Shown in pieces: positions 31,694-42,209 of a stretch of 64,000 bases of DNA. The DNA is taken from the NCBI GenBank assembly GCA_015680685.1, contig MNCI01029288.1, positions 85,796 to 149,795 of the forward strand, written 5' to 3'. The notes beneath the pieces are model-generated. The model did not search any database and had not been told where the DNA came from. It saw only the letters and a list, made by a program, of their open reading frames with translations. A program made the position numbers and the translations under genes. The stretch comes from Gnetum montanum. Lineage: Eukaryota; Streptophyta; Gnetopsida; Gnetales; Gnetaceae. Every line of letters begins with the position of its first letter. Within the stretch, counting starts at the first letter, position 1.

Positions 31694-32581
31694 TGATGAG
31701 CCATATTTTGCCTAGCTCTGATATCAAATATCCAATATCAGAGCCTTGATATTGAATACTTGATATTGGATTAGAGCCTAAGAAGTGATGTTGGATATCT
31801 GATATTATGGGGTGTGTGTTGGCCTATAAATATAGTGCTTGGGCACATGGTTTGCATAAGTTTTTGTCATAGCATAGTAGAGCTCTTGTAGTTTCTTCTT
31901 TCTAGAGTTAGAATATTTTCCAAAGTGCCTGTAGTAGGATTCATTGAGTGTATAGATCTTTATTCGAGCATTATTGTACTTGAGCACAGTCGTTTGTGTG
32001 GCAATAAAGATGAGCTTTCTGATCAAACCTTGCAACACCTTGGCTAGCCTAAATATTTTATTTATGCATTCAATGTTCTGTGTAATTTCATTTAATACTA
32101 CCAAGTAATTAAGTTAAAGTAAGCTAGCGAGATTAAATAGCAGTTAATTAAGCACATAAGTACAATTGCTTTGAGCATGTGCATGACGCTTGGTAATTCA
32201 AGCAACACTTAACATTTGGTAACCCAGTAGCATAATACATGTTTAGGATGTGCACAGAAAGTGGAATCAAATACTTATGTTAGGATAGTTAGTTATTAAT
32301 TAGTAATTAGATTAGTTAAATTGGTTCATAAATTTAGTTTCAACCTGTTGTCAGTCGTAAACAGATAAAATATAAAATAATAAAAATCATGTGCCTCAAT
32401 TACATTTAACCATACAACTAAGCTCCACAAGTGTAGTTGGGAAGACAATGATTGTTGTAATTAGATTTCATAGCTTTGAACCAGTGTACGTGGGAACTTA
32501 AGGTCTACAGAATTCAATTGGATTGTGTGTGAACAGTTGTGATTGATATGGTTGGGTGTAGGGGTACCTCATCGTTCATGA
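31694..32581 (+). mobile_element. Solo LTR of the Athila-like family
   Basis: An 888-bp LTR starting TGATGAGCC and ending in a decayed CATGA (CATCA expected). It is bounded on both sides by GTAAT, with no primer site or internal region next to it. This is the product of recombination between the two LTRs of a former element. It matches the E3 5' LTR along its length at roughly 80 percent by eye. It contains a GATATTGGATATC-type palindromic U3 block (31715-31810), TATAAATATA at 31825-31834 and AATAAAGATGAGC near 32003. Confidence 0.9.
31825..31834 (+). promoter_or_regulatory. TATA box of the solo LTR
   Basis: GCCTATAAATATAGTGC, about 180 bp upstream of the AATAAAGATGAGC signal. The same context is found in E3 at 33747-33756. 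Confidence 0.75.
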
Positions 32582-32586
32582 GTAAT
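32582..32586. repeat. Target-site duplication GTAAT, right copy (solo LTR)
   Basis: Exact match to 31689-31693. Confidence 0.88.
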
Positions 32587-33618
32587 GTATAATTTTTTGG
32601 ATTTAATTTATATCTTGCAAACTGCAAGGTATATGTTCTAAGTAAGCATTATCTTATAAACATATGTGTTAAATATAACATGAAATTTCAATCTTTTATA
32701 TGTATTTAGCGGTCCATGTAACCTATAATCAATAGTAGACACATACATATATACACATATACTTATATATGTTAACTAATGAGACATATATATATTTATA
32801 GATAAAATATTAAAATATTTTATATATCCTTGTTTCCATGTTTGAAAATCTCCAAGTATAAGAAACTTGTTGTGCATAGAAATTTTCTACCTGCTAAAGA
32901 AACAATACTTTTGTTTTTTAGGATTCTTATTTCTAAATTCCAAAAATATGAAATTAAAATAAAATAAAATGAAATAGAACCTTTATTAGTCTAAGGACCT
33001 ACATAATCTATTGGATAGATATTAAATTTTCATAAAAATAAAGATATACTCTACAAATTAACCTTGCAACAATGTGGGTGCCAAAAAAAATCATACAAGT
33101 TTTTTGTTGGAAAATTATAACATTGTCTTAAGTGAGTAGTCATAACATAAAAAAAAAATGTATGTGACTCATCTTTACTATCTTATAACTTGTACAACCT
33201 ATAAATGTATTCTTCTTAGGGGAGTTAAATCTATTTTTCACTTTCAATTTTAAGTTGATGAGAACTTAAGCAAATCTTCCTTATAGCATTTCAATACCTT
33301 AGTAGAATTGCACTTGATAGATATTGACCTTTCTTATCTAGTTTATTAGATCTAATGTAATATAAATAAAATCATTTCTTGCCTTTTACATTAAACCACA
33401 TCTGTGTTAAAACCTTCTACTTGATTAGTTAGTGAATAGGCTTAGGATTTTGCTACACATCCACCTAAGAGATATTTTATTTTCTCAACCATTGTATTCT
33501 CTAAAAATACCAACCATGGTTTGGTAAATCTTCAAGAACAACTTTATAGTTTTTTTTTTTTACCAATATGAGTGTATGTAAAAAATTGGCACAAGGCATA
33601 AGACTTCTACTTCTAAAG
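32587..33618. other. Unassigned AT-rich DNA between solo LTR and E3
   Basis: Contains a TA/CATATA-rich low-complexity stretch at about 32740-32830. No gene or element recognised. Confidence 0.55.
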
Positions 33619-34487
33619 TGATGAACTATATTTTGTCTAGCTTTGATATTGGATATATTCAACATTGGAGCCATGATATCGAGTATTTAATATCAAGGCC
33701 TAGGAAGTGATATCAAATATTTGATATCATAGGATGTGTGCTAGCCTATAAATATAGTGCTTGGACACATAGTTTGGGGATAAGTTTTGTCATAGCATAG
33801 CAAACCTCTTGTAGTTTCTCTTCTCCAAAGTTAGAATATTTTCCAAAGTTGTTGCATCATGAGTCATTGAGTGTATGGATTTTTATTCAAGCATAGCCAT
33901 ATGTGCAACAATAAAGATGAGCTTTCTAATAAACCTTGTAGCACCTTCGCTAGATTAACTATTTTATTTATGCATTTAATTCTTTATGAAATTTTATTTA
34001 ATACTTCCAAGTAATTAAGCTAAGTTAAGTTAGCTAAGTGAAATAGAAATAAATTAAGCACATAAGTACAACTACTTCAAGCATGCACATGACACTTAGT
34101 AATCCCAGCAGTGCTTAACGTTTGGTAACCTAGTAGCATTAGACATGTTTAGGATGTCTATGGAAAGTGGGATTAGATACTTATGTTAGGATAGTTAGTT
34201 ATTAATTAGTAATCAAATTATTTAAATAGGTTAATAAATTAAGTTTCAACTTGTTATCAATCGTAGGTGAATAAAATATAAAATAATAAAAATCATGTGT
34301 CCCAATTACACTTAACCATACAATTAAGCTTTACAAGTGTAGTTGGGAAGACAACAATCATCACAGTTAGATTTCACCTCTTAGAACTAGTGTACTTAGG
34401 AACTTAAGGTCCACAAAATTTAATCAGATTATGCATGAATGCTAGTAATTCGAATAGTTGAACGTAGGGTATACTCGCCACTCATCA
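33619..34487 (+). repeat. E3 5' LTR
   Basis: Begins TGATGAACTATATTTTG and ends CCACTCATCA, followed by the primer site. It shares the solo LTR's palindromic GATATC-rich U3 (33645-33730), TATAAATATA (33747-33756) and polyadenylation signal near 33911. Confidence 0.9.
33747..33756 (+). promoter_or_regulatory. TATA box of the E3 5' LTR
   Basis: AGCCTATAAATATAGTGC, identical in its core to the solo LTR copy. Confidence 0.75.
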
Positions 34488-34488
34488 T

Positions 34489-34506
34489 TGGCATTGTTGT
34501 TGGGGA
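34489..34506 (+). other. E3 primer binding site, tRNA-Asp-like
   Basis: TGGCATTGTTGTTGGGGA, one base after the LTR. It differs from the E2 site by one transition. Confidence 0.82.
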
Positions 34507-34559
34507 CCTTTAGGTTGTTACATGTGCTATCTAGGACTTAGTGAAAATTATTTAACATC

Positions 34560-36541
34560 ATTGGAATGAATCCTAAGTCATATCATATATCGAAAGAACT
34601 ACAACAATTATAAGAAAGCATACTACATTTCTTATCTTCTAATATAAGGTGTCTTCTTATTAGAGGAGTGATTCTCTATCCAAGTTTAATGGAGTAAATT
34701 AGTAGGTGCCCTAGCAATACAGAGTGATACATGCTCATCTTGATGAGTATGTACCTAATTTCACCTTTATCCTATACTAAGATGAACTACTGTGGTGGCA
34801 AGACATGGAGGACAACATTGTTTTGCCACTCAATCGATCCATTCCTATGATGCTTTAATAAAATCTTATGTATTTGAGAATCCAAGAGCTTCATGCTAAA
34901 TATGTTGTGTAGGATAGTAATGTTAGGGATTATCATCCCATCAATGCACAATGTTTGAGGAATCAACGACTAGAGCAGCGCTAAGAGTCTATGAAGGGGA
35001 AGTGGTCCAATGATTCCCCATTCTTGATGTACCAAAAAGATGGTGGAGAATCCTTCTCTGGGGGTTTTCCATACAAAGAGACTCCTCTCTTTGACTTCAG
35101 TCAAGGAGGCCAAAACTAGAACCTACAATCCATAATACAAAATCTTGATTCTAGTAAGAATGGATCCCATGACAAAGGGGGAACTAAGGAGGAGTGTCAT
35201 GATAGGAATGCAAGCAAGCAGTATGATCATGATCATGGCTATGACCATTGAAGAGGGGGTGGTAGGCATTGTGATGATGTTAGTCCTCATTCCTCTTCAC
35301 CTTCACTATCATCATCTTCTTCTTCTAGCTTTAAAAGCAACTACAAGGGACACGATCATGATGAAGGTGATCGACAAGATGAGATGATCATAGGGATCAT
35401 TAAGCAAGTCAAGATCTAGGTCATGGGCATTCAAGAGAGGCTCATTGCCATGAACAAAGGGGTAGCAGAGGGCATTGTAGACACCAAGATCATGGCTATG
35501 ATGAGCCTTTGCATGCCACTCGAAGCATGCTAAACATTGCAAAGGTGGTGATAATTCCTATCAGGCACATAAAGGATAGTCGAATCAAGAGGCTAGATAT
35601 GAACAATATCCCCCAATCCCAAGGGGAATATAACTCAAATTCACAAAACCATCTTTAGGTATTTTACGATGCATGTTCCTTGCAAAATGTGGAGAACAAC
35701 TGGAAAATGCTTAAGCTATTTCCAAGAACACTGATTAAAGAAGTAAAGAGTTAGCACTAATCCTTAGAACTAGAATCCATTAGATGGTGGAGTACAATTC
35801 TTGAACTATTTAATGACAAATATCAAATGTACTTCCAAGTGTCCAACTAGAGGAGATAGATCCAAGGATGGAAACAAGGGACACATGAACTCTTAAATGC
35901 AAACATGGATGGATACTATTCTCTATTGCACAGATGTCTTGGCCATGATTATTCTCTATAGGAGCAACTTTGCCATATCATAGATGGGATCTAATTAGAA
36001 ACAAGGATAACTCTTAGAGTCTATGGCCAAGGGCTATTGTCAGATTTAAGAGCCCATCAGATCCAATGACTGATTGAGCATGTAGAAAAAGAAGAAGGAG
36101 AGCTGAGAAAACATGAAAGTATAGAAGAATATACCTGAGATTTTTTCATTCACAAGAGGGAGGTCCAATTTTGTGATAGTGAGGAGGAATCATCACTTAA
36201 TGAGATGGTGAACCAAAAAACCTTGCTAGTTTAAAAATTTACCTTTGAAATTTCAACTAAGGTAGATCAGTTATGGGACTCTATGAATAGAAAATTATAG
36301 GTTGTCCTGAAAATTGCTGAAGAGTCCAAAGAAGAAAGTAGTGATCATGATCGCAAGAGGTGAAAAGAAGCTGAATGTGCCAATGAAAAGGGTAGGGCAA
36401 GATTGCTGTAGTAGATGAAATTATGAAAATTGAATAAAATGATCATTGTGGATGTGACATTTTCCACTATGAACATCCTGATGGATGTTACTCCATTGTG
36501 TCACACTTATAGGAGTCTAGGGTGTATGCACTGAATCCATG
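34560..36541 (+). pseudogene. E3 gag
   Basis: Plus-strand frames recover fragments in the order expected from E1. An Asp/His/Ser-rich N-terminal region lies around 35150-35400 (SPHSSSPSLSSSSSS and YKGHDHDEGD). Capsid remnants lie around 35640-35900. The C-terminal zinc-like motif is at 36451-36500, reading CDIFHYEHPDGCYSIVSHL; one Cys of the E1 motif is Phe here. The stop after SRVYALNP is at the same place as in E1. Multiple frameshifts and stops make it non-functional. Confidence 0.75.
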
Positions 36542-37280
36542 ACTAGCAAAAAGACAAATAACTAGAAGATTACTTTATCCTCAAAGCAATCCCAAACAGT
36601 TCCATCAATAACAACAATATTATCCATGTGGGAATCCATCACAATCGTACGAGTAGTATCAATAACGAAAACAACCATAGTCATGGGGGATGCCACCACC
36701 AAGGTAGCAATACCCTTACATGTAACCTGATCCATATGGATATTATGTTTAGCAACCTTTGTCTCTATATGTCTCTTCCAATCATGTTTCTCCTTTTCAA
36801 TATCACTACTATCTTCCCTAATACTATAAAACTCATTCTCCATATTCTAAGAGGAATACCATATTCTATCCTTATCCTCCTCTTATTCCTACACTTGTTC
36901 CTCCATCCTTAGTGTAGTTATCACCTGCTCCATCCATGTAGGGTAAACTTCTAGCCCAGCTGCAACAATGTAATGTTACTAGGGTTGTCAATCTAAAATC
37001 GATTAATTAATGAAGTGGTTTAGAACCTCATGCTCGTAAAATACCTTTCTTTTAACTCAATAGTCCAACTAAACCCTCACATACATGTATGACTAGCAAT
37101 CATACTTCTCCATATACCTCTACATTTAATCCATTCAAGTTCCCTTCAAACCAAATACTACCCAGAATCCATACTGTTATGCTCACTTATGTCATATTTA
37201 ATTGGATCTGAGTTGGAAACCTTCTTAAGAAATTAGCTAATCTTGGGAGTCCTCTTATCTATTTACAGATTGCTAGGAAT
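36542..37280 (+). other. E3 gag-protease linker
   Basis: Shares the GGGATGCCACCACCAAGG string with the E1 linker on the coding strand. The rest is decayed His/Asn/Pro-rich coding with stops. Confidence 0.5.
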
Positions 37281-37760
37281 GAACCATGCAAAGCTCTTCT
37301 TGATTCAAGTTCCTATGTTAACTTGATTTTTTATGAGTTGTATACTGCCTACAACCTACCACCTTTTAAGAAGAGAAATATTGGATTAGAATTGATAGAC
37401 CAATTCATTACTATTCCATTGGGACTTGTAGAAGAAAGTATGACCACTATTTGTAGCTGCTCTTATCCTACCAATTTCCTAGTAATCAAGGTTTAGAACT
37501 ATAAGGGNNNNNNNGGGTGGGTGCTTCCCAATCATTATGGGAAGGGCATGGATAAGCATTGTTGATGCAAGAATGGGCATTAGAAATCTTTCCTTGGAAA
37601 ATATAAGGAAAATGTATTTGAAATGATCAAAAAGAAGCAACTTCCATGCATCATGTATAATGATATAGGGTGTAGTTGCATGCAAAAAATCTACTATGTG
37701 AAACAAGCATCTATTTCCCCACGCAGGTAGTGTGCACATGAAGTAGATATTCAAACATGT
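37281..37760 (+). pseudogene. E3 aspartic protease
   Basis: The plus strand reads NEPCKALLDSSSYVNLIFYE, where DSS replaces DLG of the active site. Then come LPPFKKRNIGLELIDQFIT, IPLGLVEE and YPTNFLVIKV. A 7-N gap at 37508-37514 interrupts it before FPIIMGRAWISIVDARMGI, the conserved GRAW motif. The alignment with the E1 protease is continuous. With Gly lost from the triad it would be inactive. Confidence 0.82.
37508..37514. other. Assembly gap, 7 N
   Basis: Unresolved bases inside the E3 protease. Confidence 0.99.
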
Positions 37761-38950
37761 CTATATGTGACAGCCAGAACACAAGAGGACACCCAGTGGC
37801 TGATTACTAATTTTGAAAGAAACATAATGTGCATGGAACCTATTAAGCACATGTCATGCACTTATGTCATAGGCATGGATGAACTAGAAATGGTTCATCA
37901 TCAACTCTTTGATAATGGAAATGATGATACCAATTGAGGAGAGTTGGAGATCCTTGAGAATCTCAAACAAGAGTCCATAGAGTTGAAAGCTATACTTTTC
38001 GGCTTGGAATATGCACTTTTTAAAAATGGAAAGTTGGTCATGCTTAATGCCAAATGTATGCTTGAGTAAAAAGCAAAACTGTTGAAAGTGGTCAATAGAT
38101 GGCCAATAGCCTATGCTTGTTCATATCATAAATTTCTTGGAATTGATCCATGAATATGCCAACATGAAATTTATACTAATTCATCCATAAAGCCAAGGAG
38201 GTAACCACAATGGTAGTTGGAACCAAAATTAAAGCAAATTTTCAAAGAGGAGATCAAGAAACTCCATAAGGCAAGGTTCATCTACCCCATTGTGGATAGT
38301 GAGTGGGTCAGCTCCCTCATGATAGTGCCAAAAAGAGTGGAAAATGGTGGATTTGTATCGACTTTAAGCTGTTAAAGATGGCAACACAGATCATTTTCCA
38401 TTGTCATTTGTTGATCAGGTGTTGGATACCATATCTAGGAATTTCTATTATAGTTTTCTACAAGGTTTTAGTGGCTATAACCAATTCTAGATTACACTAG
38501 AAGACTAGGCCAAAATAACATTCATGAGTCCCTTGGGGACCTTTGCATATCAGAAGATGCCTTTTAGTTTGTGCAATGCTCCTACCACTTTCCAACGTCT
38601 AGTCTTAAGCATCTTTCAGAAGCAAATCAGTAGCAAAGTGGAAGTCTTTATGGATGACTTCTCCACTTATGGCACTACATTCGAGCAATCTTTGGACTGC
38701 ATCAAGAAAGTAATTAAAAGATGTGTGGAAACAAGCCTCTGGCTCAATTGGCAAAAGAGCCATCTCATGATTCAAGAAGACATTGTATTGCAGCATAGAA
38801 TTTTGTACGAAAGGATTGAGGTAGACCTTAGAAAGATAAGGATCATCCAAGTAATTACCTATCAACTAGAAACTATAAAAGATTTCTAGTCATTTCTTGG
38901 ACACATTGGCTACTACCAGTGATTTATGGAAAATTTATCTAAGATTTTGA
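37761..38950 (+). pseudogene. E3 reverse transcriptase
   Basis: The plus strand shows the protease-RT linker (RTQEDTQWLITNFERN-like reading, then a charged region), and the core from about 38310. It reads KSGKWWICIDFKLLKMAT, then SPLGTFAYQKMPFSLCNAPT, TFQRLVLSIFQKQIS and VEVFMDDFSTYG with both catalytic Asp present. After that come RCVETSLWLNWQKSHLMI and a GHKIS-like stretch changed to QHRIL. The longest open frame is 38524-38889. The first catalytic Asp block (FLDGYSGY in E1) is badly preserved at 38440-38480. Confidence 0.86.
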
Positions 38951-39735
38951 AATTATTGGTCAAGCTAATAAGAAAGATGCTCCCTTTGTTTGGACCAAGG
39001 AATGTGAAAAGGCATTCCAAAGCCTCAAGCAAAAGCTCATAGAGACTCCAATTCTATGAGCACCTGACTAGTCTAGACCATTTCATATAATAATAGATGC
39101 ATCTAATTACACCTTGGGAGCCATGCTTACATAGTTGGATGATAAGAAATGTCCATATTACATCCACTACATAAGTTGAATCATTGTGGGTGCATAACTG
39201 AACTACACCACCACAAAAAAAGCATTGATGATAGTGGTGTATGCTCTAGAGAAATTTAAGTACTATGTGCTTGGATACAAAGTGTTTGAGCACATTGACC
39301 ATAGTGCCATTTACTTCCTCATGAATAAACCAATGATGAGCCCCCGTTTCATATAGTGGCTAGTGATCTTACAGAAATTCAATCTTATGATGGTAGATTG
39401 AAAGGGGATTGAGAATGTGGTTGTTGACCACTTGTCTTGGTTGTGATGGGACAACAAAGAGGAGGGAAGCCCACTATTTGATCATTTTCTTAATGAAATT
39501 CTCTTTGTTGGGGCTATAACTAAACAATTATCCACTAAGCCTAAATGGTACGATGGTATTCTCACCTATCTTCTCACTTAGGAGATGCTGCAAGAGTTGG
39601 ACCACCAGAAGAAATAACAATTTCTTCACTAGGTGAAACACTTCATGGAAATCAATGGGTACATCTATAAGGTGTGCATTGATGGCTTAGTTCATTGGTG
39701 TATCCCTAATGATAACTTTATCATACTAACACAAT
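38951..39735 (+). pseudogene. E3 RNase H and start of integrase region
   Basis: Plus-strand reading in several frames gives APD*SRPFHIIIDASNYTLGA, then YYIHYIS, LNYTTTKKALMIVVYALEKF and YYVLGYKVFEHIDHSAIYFL, a full RNase H signature with stops. Then WLVILQKFNLMMVD and a decayed linker to HWCIPND (about 39700). The homology ends there. An internal pair of diverged ~37-bp copies around ATGCTAG.(A/G)TCATGA lies at 39733-39800. Confidence 0.78.
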
Positions 39736-41073
39736 GCTAGCATCATGAGTCTATGGTACCAACATAATGCTAGTGTCATGACTTTAGAGTACCAATGGTT
39801 GCTACATGTAGATGTTCTATGTATGGTGAAAGGTACTAGAAATTTTTCAATAATCATGATAGAATTAACAAATATCAGCAAAGAACTCAAGGCCTATTTA
39901 AATGATAATCTACTTCAATAAAAGGATTTCTAACATTTTTGCATATGCATTGAACCTAAGACTTTTGAGCAGTGCACATTCCCAAGAGTCCATGACAACC
40001 ATCATCATTATTTCATAATTCAAAGCACTAGAGATGCCAAGAACCAATTTTCAATTAGATTAAACATCACTTGATATATGAGAGGGGACTAAAGAACACA
40101 TAGTACCACTTACATTAGAATCCAAATCCATTGTTTTAATTGTAGGCTATAAAATCCCAAATCTATATTTTTAGAACCCATATTATTACATTAGTTTAAA
40201 ATATTTAACTATAAAATTTTGGTAGTGTTGTGTTGTATTTCATTTTTTCATTTTCTACAATTGCTATTGGACCTACAAAATTCAATTGATGAAATTGGAA
40301 TTAGAATATCCTAGGCATCAAAATAGTTTTATCCTCAGATCCCAAAGGACCTTTGGAAATAGGATTTCAACTGGGGACTCACAAAAGTGTAAAATGGCCA
40401 TGAAAATAAAAATGTAAATGTCAATGTAATGGAAATGAAAATGTAAATGTAAACAAAAATGAAACTGTAGATGTGGAATGAAGAAAGATATAAAAATGAA
40501 AATGTGAAACTTAAATTTGTAGAACAAATGAACTACAACTTTACTAAAAATGGAAAATAAAGTGGTAGGTTCAAGAAGTATAGATTTTGTGCTAAGTGCA
40601 CAAGAATGTTCTTGTAGGAGCTTGAATTCTGTTGGATCCTATGGTCTACAAGGAGAACTCCATGATCTAGATGCTTCCCAACTTTAGTTTCCAACAACTC
40701 TACACTAGTTTCCACTAGGATTGGCAATATGGTCATGGATTGGTGTTACCCCTTTGGTGTAATGATACTACGTGGGAGTCACTATGCCTACCATAAGTAC
40801 TAGTTTCTACTGCAAAAAGGTATTACAAGGTCATAAAGGCTATTGGATGCAAAAATATTAAAAATTCTTCAAGGTTGTGGAATGGAATAAGGTGCCTACA
40901 TTCTGTTTTTATAGTGTTAAGATTGGTTATATTTGGATTTGTACATCACTATCATGATTATTTATAGATTGGTGTCAATTTGCAAATTATAATGGTCACA
41001 TCCTTCAATGTAGTTGTCATTTATAGTAAGTTTGAAATATACTATAGCCACCAAAACACACTTGTTTACTATA
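39736..41073. other. Unassigned DNA between E3 truncation and E2
   Basis: No 3' LTR of E3 is seen. At 40385-40510 there is a degenerate AAATGT-type hexamer tract. Nothing else is recognised. Confidence 0.5.
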
Positions 41074-41078
41074 AATAG
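41074..41078. repeat. Target-site duplication AATAG, left copy (E2)
   Basis: Directly outside the left E2 LTR; identical to 50358-50362. Confidence 0.9.
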
Positions 41079-41965
41079 TGATAAGCTTCGAGGTACCCCT
41101 ATACCCAACTATATGAATCACAAGCTTTCACACATGATTCAATCGAATTCTATGGATGGGACTAGTTATGCATCTAAATTGTTATGCCTTGATCATAGTT
41201 CACTATCTTTCCACTTAGACTAGTAGTAGCTTTGTCACGTATGGTTTAGTCCAAAGTAAGGCATAAGATAGTTGATGTTGTTTGGCCATAAGCTATGCCT
41301 AATGATAATAAACAACTTAATTGTTTAATCTAAGTAACAATGGAAAGTAAAGTCTAAACTAGCCTATGTGTAATTAGTATTCATTCCTAATCATTCTTAC
41401 ATGCCTTGGACTTCGCGTAACTACCGTTGGGATTATCAAGTGTATGTCATTGAGTGTACCAAATGATACATTGTTGGGCTACCAAGTAATTACACTTAAG
41501 TGCTAACAATTAGTCGTACTCATTCAATTCAATGATAAGGATAATAAATAGTAATAAATGAAAACATTAACTAATGAAAATAATAAACAATTAAACAATT
41601 AAAAGCAATAATAAATCTAAGTGGCTACTACAATGATGAAAGTAATCTTGATCTTTATTTCCAGTCATGTAAAGTGTCCAAGTATGTCACACTTGAATAA
41701 GGATGTCGTACAATCACTTAACATCACACTATAGGCATTCACTAGAAAATAAAATTCTAACTATAAAATATATGAAAAAGCTATGTTAAATCTATCCAAA
41801 ATCTATATCCCAACCATGCACCCAAGTGTGATATTTATAGGCTTGCATGAAAGGGCTGATATTGAATGCCCGACATCGAAGGTTGTGCCCCAATATTGGA
41901 TATCCAACATCATAGCCCCAATATAGGATATCCAATATCATGGCCCTACAAAACATGACTCATCA
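41079..41965 (-). repeat. E2 3' LTR
   Basis: Direct repeat of 49506-50357; plus-strand ends TGATAAGC and ACTCATCA. U3 near 41855-41945 carries GGATATCCAATATCA-type palindromes like those in E3; TATA box at 41832-41839. Confidence 0.92.
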
Positions 41966-41973
41966 TACCCCCA
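41966..41973 (-). other. E2 polypurine tract
   Basis: TGGGGGTA on the minus strand immediately before the 3' LTR, as in E1. Confidence 0.75.
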
Positions 41974-42209
41974 TGATTGAATGAAAAATTGTCCTTAAGT
42001 TAAACAAAATGAGGAACAAGTTCTTTACAAAAAATTAGGAAGGTATGGAATTATTGACTAACTTGAATAAATATGTAAATTGGATCTTTCATGCTCCAGT
42101 GGTGTTTTATAAAAAAAACTATGAACATCACATTACAAGACACATAATTGGGGAAGCTCATGTAGTTCCTAGAGGTGGTGGCTCTTCCATCGGTCACTTC
42201 CCTTTGTCA

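Larger units (their letters stand above)
33619..39735 (+). mobile_element. E3: Athila-like element, 3'-truncated
   Basis: Plus-strand element with a 5' LTR (33619-34487), primer site (34489-34506), and decayed gag, protease, RT and RNase H in order. The start of the integrase region reads KQFLH-like sequence and LVHWCIPND. Homology is lost at about 39735, where IN would continue as a C-H-H-rich block. No 3' LTR is found before E2 begins at 41079, so the 3' end was removed by deletion. Bases before the LTR are TAAAG; the partner TSD is gone. RT keeps FMDD, but stops are abundant. Confidence 0.85.

Noticed and set aside
31694-34487. A 2.8-kb LTR element made of the LTRs at 31694 and 33619
   Set aside because: The first LTR has its own exact GTAAT duplication and no primer site after it, while the second is followed by a primer site and gag. 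They are separate insertions.
35312-35542. Minus-strand frame of 76 codons within E3
   Set aside because: Antisense to the decayed E3 gag, which has the matching order and C-terminal motif on the plus strand.
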